A stretch of DNA of 64,000 nt from an uncultured Prevotellaceae bacterium (GTDB taxonomy: Bacteria; Bacteroidota; Bacteroidia; Bacteroidales; Bacteroidaceae), in the NCBI GenBank assembly GCA_946540735.1, contig CAMNIN010000011.1, positions 19,557 through 83,556 of the forward strand, read 5' to 3'. Both the position numbers and the translations under genes were made by a program. The notes beneath the pieces are model-generated. The model was not told the origin of the DNA and ran no database searches. It was given only the letters and a program-made list of their open reading frames with translations. Positions 60,666-64,000 of this stretch are shown here, piece by piece (the first letter of the stretch is position 1; each line of letters starts with the position of its first letter).

Positions 60666-60731
60666 TTTTCAAAAAAGATTAGCATTCGACATTCTGTAGT
60701 CCTACACCGAGGCGCAGGCCATTCTCACTGA

Positions 60732-60739
60732 CAAAGATA
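60732..60739 (-). promoter_or_regulatory. -7 element of the lipoprotein at 59697-60665
   Basis: Minus-strand TATCTTTG, 66 bases before the ATG at 60665, divergent from 60761-60789. Confidence 0.45.
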
Positions 60740-60760
60740 CAATATTTTGCGCAAAAAATC

Positions 60761-60789
60761 CTTGTTTTGTGAGAAAAATCGTATATTTG
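60761..60789 (+). promoter_or_regulatory. Promoter of the FKBP isomerase gene
   Basis: TTG (60762-60764), 17 bases, then TATATTTG (60782-60789), 77 bases before the ATG at 60867. The spacing is slightly short. A long 5' leader is implied. Confidence 0.55.
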
Positions 60790-60866
60790 CCCTGCAAACG
60801 GCCTCGGAAACGGTTTTCCCTGGCAGTTTACAGTTTTAGAATGAAGAACCAACAACGATAAAGACC

Positions 60867-61391
60867 ATGAAAAAGAACATTTACTGGATGATAGCCGCCA
60901 TCCTGACCAGCGGCACCATCATGATGTCGACCTCCTGTGGAGGCAACAATGAGAAGAAGGCGCAAGCAGAAGCCGAGGCTACGGTGGACACCGTGGCTGT
61001 GGAAGTGAAGCGTGACACCTTCCCCGCCGACAAATGGATGGAAGAGAACAAACAAAAAGAGGGTGTGGTGGAGAAAGACGGCATCCAATACCGGATTCTC
61101 AAGGAAGGAACGGGAAAAATCCCCAACAAGCGGATGCGCGTGAGGATGAACTTCGACTTGCGGCTGACCAACGGCAAAGTCGTGGAGTCGCATCAAGGCA
61201 AAGACGTGATGGAACTGCCCATCTCACGTCTCATCCCCGGTCTGCAGAATGCGCTGCGCCTGATGCCGGAGGGGTCGACCTGGGAGGTTTATGTGCCCTG
61301 GGATTTAGGATATGGTGAGGAAGGAGCGAAGAACGTACCGCCTCATTCGGCCCTGATATTCAAAGTGCATCTGATTGAGATTGTGAAATAA
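60867..61391 (+). CDS. FKBP-type peptidyl-prolyl isomerase lipoprotein
   Basis: 174 residues with a lipoprotein signal ending near MMSTSCGG. The FKBP domain (about 65-174) shows GIQYRILKEGTGKIPNKRMR, VRMNFDLRLTNGKVVESHQG, LIPGLQNALRLMPEGSTWE and VPPHSALIFKVHLIEIV. It catalyses proline isomerisation to help fold envelope proteins; the usual DxGxG or FxxxxxxxxPF pattern is diverged. It precedes the two palindromes at 61392-61495. Confidence 0.9.
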   Translation: MKKNIYWMIAAILTSGTIMMSTSCGGNNEKKAQAEAEATVDTVAVEVKRDTFPADKWMEENKQKEGVVEKDGIQYRILKEGTGKIPNKRMRVRMNFDLRLTNGKVVESHQGKDVMELPISRLIPGLQNALRLMPEGSTWEVYVPWDLGYGEEGAKNVPPHSALIFKVHLIEIVK

Positions 61392-61416
61392 AGAGACGCC
61401 CCAATGTGACGTCTCT
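61392..61416. repeat. Dispersed palindrome AGAGACG...CGTCTCT, copy 2
   Basis: A 25-base palindrome (AGAGACG, 11 bases, CGTCTCT). It begins 1 base after the FKBP stop and can pair into a hairpin. It shares AATGTGACGTCTCTAC with copies 1 (24535-24557) and 3 (61471-61495). Confidence 0.8.
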
Positions 61417-61470
61417 ACTTTAAGGAGATGTTTTTTAGGATGCCAAGCGGCATATCCGCCTGAATAAAAT

Positions 61471-61495
61471 AGAGACGCCCCAATGTGACGTCTCT
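61471..61495. repeat. Dispersed palindrome AGAGACG...CGTCTCT, copy 3
   Basis: Same arms and centre as copy 2. The two copies are 79 bases apart in the same orientation between FKBP and the convergent esterase, 18 bases before the esterase stop, so they could act as terminators for both. Confidence 0.8.
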
Positions 61496-61512
61496 ACTTT
61501 GAGGGGATGGAG

Positions 61513-63918
61513 TTATTTCGAGGGAGTCAACAGTTTGTTTTTCTCGATGGTCCAGCCTTGACGCTTGGAGAGGCCGCAATCATCGCCCACGAACATGCGG
61601 GCGGCCTTCGCATCATTCTTGAGTTGCCAGTCGAGCCATGCCAATGCCACGACCGAGAACTCACCGCCATGCGGCTGGGCGTAGGTGCCGCCATGTCCCA
61701 CGGGATAATTGACGGCACAAGCCGGCACGTGGTCGATACGGTGGAAATCATCCATCCCATTCCCATAGGCGATGTCTTTCTCACCCCCCAGGATATAGAT
61801 GACCGGTGTATGGATCTCCTTGAGTTTGGATTTGGGCGGCATCGGCATTCCCCCCACAGCGCTGCTTGCGTTCTGCTCATTGAAGAGTCCGCTGTTGCAC
61901 ACCATGAGGGTTTTGACGCGCGGGTCGGCGCAATTGAAGAGTGTCTGCAAGCCGCCACACGACATGCCCGCCAAGGCGATGCTCTTCGTGTCTACTTTCT
62001 GGTAATAAGGGGATTTCTTATCGCTGTTTTGAGCGATGATCCAGTCGATTGACTCAATCTGCTGCTCGGTGGTCGACATCGGACCGACATAACGCTTGTC
62101 GCCATCCGGCATATAGCCCGTGGCCAGCACGATATAACCGTGCGAAGCGATCTCGTTGAGGAACTTGTAATGCTCAAAGGGCGAGTTGGCACACGCACCG
62201 TTGCCCCATACGAGCACCGGCAGCGGTTTGCCTTTGGAGAACGCCTTGAGGTTTTGCGGCACGAAGACGGTGTGCGCTTTCAGCGTCGGTTCCACCCTCA
62301 TCACCGCCTTGTAAGGACCAGTGCCTCCCTCTTCGACGACCACCTGCTGCGGTTTCCGGGCACGCTCGGTCTCGTCGCGCAGGAAGCGGTAGTAGCGGTC
62401 GACGAAATTGATCTGCTCTCTGTTGGGCACCATCACGAGCGAAGCACCATTGCGGAACTGCATGGTCGTCGGTTTGTCCTTGTCGAAGGCCGGCCAGTAG
62501 GGCAATCCCTTCCCATTGGGATTTCCCGTCTTGGCGAAGTTGACCCAATACTGCTGGATCATCTCCGACACGGCCGCCTCAGTCGGGTATTTCCCCGGTT
62601 GTGAGATGAAGAAGTTGTTGAGATAAAGGATGTCATCGGCGTGCGCCACCCCATGCCGTTTCTTGTTGCCGGCGAAGCTCATTTCCGACGGCTGGTCGAG
62701 GTATGCGGCATAGGCCGGGCTCTTGCCAGTCCTCGACTGCAGGCTCACCCATGCGAACGACGGCCATGCGAATCCCATGTCGCGGAAGGCGTCACAATTG
62801 CTGGAATAAGCCTCATCGTCGGTATTTCCGGGATAGACCCTCATCGCCTCATCCGCAAAAGTCCCGAACATCCGCTTTGCACTCTCCTTGTATTGTGCCG
62901 AGGAGACCGGCCCCATGAACAGCGCGCCCTCGTCGGAGTTGGTCATTGCGATCACCGGCACGTCGTTGTAGTCGCCGCGCTCATAGTTGCGGTAGAGGTC
63001 GTCGGTGATGACATATCCATCGACGCAAGGCCAGAATCCCCCGAAGCCCACATTGTCGCCCGCCAGTGCCAAGGCATCCATCTGCCGGAGTTGTTTGAGT
63101 GATTTCTTCTTCAAATGCCGCTGGAAGGCCAGGCCCTGCTGTTCTGCCCCTTTCTGCGAGGCATTCGTCAGGAGCGTCCGTCCACTATCCTGCCATGGAG
63201 CGAACGAGCCGCCGCTCTGGCTGATGCAAGCCCTGAAAAGTCCCTTGGCCAAGGGCGAGCCACAGAGTATGCTGCAACTGATGGCACCCGCCGACTCGCC
63301 AAAGATTGTCACTTTCGCAGGGTCGCCGCCGAAGTTGGCGATGTTGCGCTGCACCCATTTCAGGGCGAAGATCTGGTCGAGCAGGCCATAGTTGCCCGAA
63401 TGTCCGTTTTTCGACTCCTTGGTGAGTTCGGGATGCGCCATGAAGCCCAACGCCCCCGTGCGGTACTCCACGCTCACCACCACGACCCCGCGTCGTGCCA
63501 GACTGGTCCAGAGGTCGCCGCCGTAATGCTCCGTTTGAAACCCGCCTCCATGGATCCACACCATGACGGGCAAGCGGTCGTCGACCGACGTGGCAGGGGT
63601 GGCGACACCCAGGTAGAGACAGTCCTCGCTCATCTTGGGGTGTGAGCCATCACGACGGGATGGTTGTGGCGGCCAAGGTCCGAACTCCTCCGCTTTCAGC
63701 ACCCCACTCCACGGTTTGGCCGGCTGAGGTTCTTTCCATCGCAGTTGGCCCACGGGAGGAGCTGCATAGGGTATCGCCTTATAGATCGCGAGATCCGGTC
63801 CGTCGGCAGTAGCCTCCAGGTCACCCGTTTCGACATGTGTTCTCATCAAGGGTTGGCCGTAACTATCAGAGACAGCCATCCAAAATCCTGCAAAAAGGAG
63901 TAAGAATAGTTTTTTCAT
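61513..63918 (-). CDS. Double-domain esterase: carboxylesterase type B fused to a second alpha/beta-hydrolase
   Basis: 801 residues with a signal peptide (KKLFLLLFAGFWMAVSDSYG). Residues about 20-520 form a type B carboxylesterase: MVWIHGGGFQTEHYGG oxyanion loop, nucleophile Ser in VTIFGESAGAISCS, and His in RHGVAHADDILYL. Residues about 545-790 add a second alpha/beta-hydrolase with Ser in SIALAGMSCGGLQTL and a C-terminal His (YPVGHGGTYAQPH). Two complete nucleophile motifs in one secreted chain suggest two ester-cleaving activities, perhaps acetyl and feruloyl or methyl. Confirmation of both activities requires residue checks. Confidence 0.88.
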   Translation of the reverse strand: MKKLFLLLFAGFWMAVSDSYGQPLMRTHVETGDLEATADGPDLAIYKAIPYAAPPVGQLRWKEPQPAKPWSGVLKAEEFGPWPPQPSRRDGSHPKMSEDCLYLGVATPATSVDDRLPVMVWIHGGGFQTEHYGGDLWTSLARRGVVVVSVEYRTGALGFMAHPELTKESKNGHSGNYGLLDQIFALKWVQRNIANFGGDPAKVTIFGESAGAISCSILCGSPLAKGLFRACISQSGGSFAPWQDSGRTLLTNASQKGAEQQGLAFQRHLKKKSLKQLRQMDALALAGDNVGFGGFWPCVDGYVITDDLYRNYERGDYNDVPVIAMTNSDEGALFMGPVSSAQYKESAKRMFGTFADEAMRVYPGNTDDEAYSSNCDAFRDMGFAWPSFAWVSLQSRTGKSPAYAAYLDQPSEMSFAGNKKRHGVAHADDILYLNNFFISQPGKYPTEAAVSEMIQQYWVNFAKTGNPNGKGLPYWPAFDKDKPTTMQFRNGASLVMVPNREQINFVDRYYRFLRDETERARKPQQVVVEEGGTGPYKAVMRVEPTLKAHTVFVPQNLKAFSKGKPLPVLVWGNGACANSPFEHYKFLNEIASHGYIVLATGYMPDGDKRYVGPMSTTEQQIESIDWIIAQNSDKKSPYYQKVDTKSIALAGMSCGGLQTLFNCADPRVKTLMVCNSGLFNEQNASSAVGGMPMPPKSKLKEIHTPVIYILGGEKDIAYGNGMDDFHRIDHVPACAVNYPVGHGGTYAQPHGGEFSVVALAWLDWQLKNDAKAARMFVGDDCGLSKRQGWTIEKNKLLTPSK

Positions 63919-64000
63919 GATTTTTTTGAAGGGATTAGAAATGGTATTAGGGATGTTCTAAAAATTAATTAACTGATAGTCAGATATTTCTGACGATAAT
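63919..64000. other. Upstream region of the esterase, no gene
   Basis: The last 82 bases are A/T rich. They contain a 16-base palindrome (GTCAGATATTTCTGAC, 63979-63994) that could bind a dimeric regulator of the esterase, but it could equally belong to the next gene outside the window. Confidence 0.35.

Overview
The window looks like the chromosome of a moderately GC-rich member of the Bacteroidota, most likely a Prevotella-type gut or rumen bacterium. The signs are Bacteroidota promoters (TTTG about 20 bases upstream of TAnnTTTG) and a near absence of Shine-Dalgarno sites. There is also a PorE-like type IX secretion component, short glycine/lysine C-terminal tails of the type IX kind, dockerin-like tails, and many secreted plant-polysaccharide enzymes. 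No rRNA, tRNA, CRISPR array, insertion sequence, prophage or SusC/SusD pair was recognised.

Layout. 1-2445: a truncated AraC-type regulator diverging from recQ. 2563-12408: a tightly packed plus-strand run of purU, hisH-hisA-hisF-hisIE, ftsE, lysC, lysA, two glycosyltransferases and a lipopolysaccharide-kinase-like protein. 12412-14652 (minus): an acyl-CoA synthetase with an XRE-cupin regulator. 14848-20470: an AraC regulator diverging from a sugar transporter and a giant DUF5107-TPR protein. 20467-27325: an unknown secreted protein, a lipoprotein overlapping a GH28 polygalacturonase, a small membrane-anchored protein, a LUD-domain protein and topB. 27435-32223: porE-like, an rRNA methyltransferase, thyA and folA. 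32241-35223 (minus): an Lrp regulator and an ExbB/ExbD operon. 35418-38450: a large D-lactate/glycolate dehydrogenase-type flavo-iron-sulfur protein.

38723-51582 is the saccharolytic part: a dockerin-tailed secreted protein, a PL1 pectate lyase, a very large PL11 rhamnogalacturonan lyase and a GH10 xylanase with duplicated Ig-like/CBM6 modules. A GT2/GtrA pair and a purine nucleoside phosphorylase lie between them. Two secreted esterases (58298 and the double-domain protein at 61513-63918) fit the same diet, so the window encodes many of the activities needed to open pectin and xylan, but without an outer-membrane uptake pair. The acids and sugars released could feed the MFS transporter and central metabolism.

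51733-63918 is looser and richer in accessory DNA: a DUF1846 protein, a 15-base tandem array, a lipoprotein, and a four-helix-bundle gene bracketed by 9-base repeats. It also holds a decayed small ORF, a membrane protein/phosphoesterase pair, a pseudogene with an internal stop, a Sel1 protein, two further envelope proteins, an FKBP isomerase and a dispersed GAGACG...CGTCTC palindrome. The four-helix-bundle locus and the 15-base array are the best candidates for something not yet described. Where the longest open frame starts upstream of the plausible start, I chose the start from signal peptides, family alignment and promoter position.
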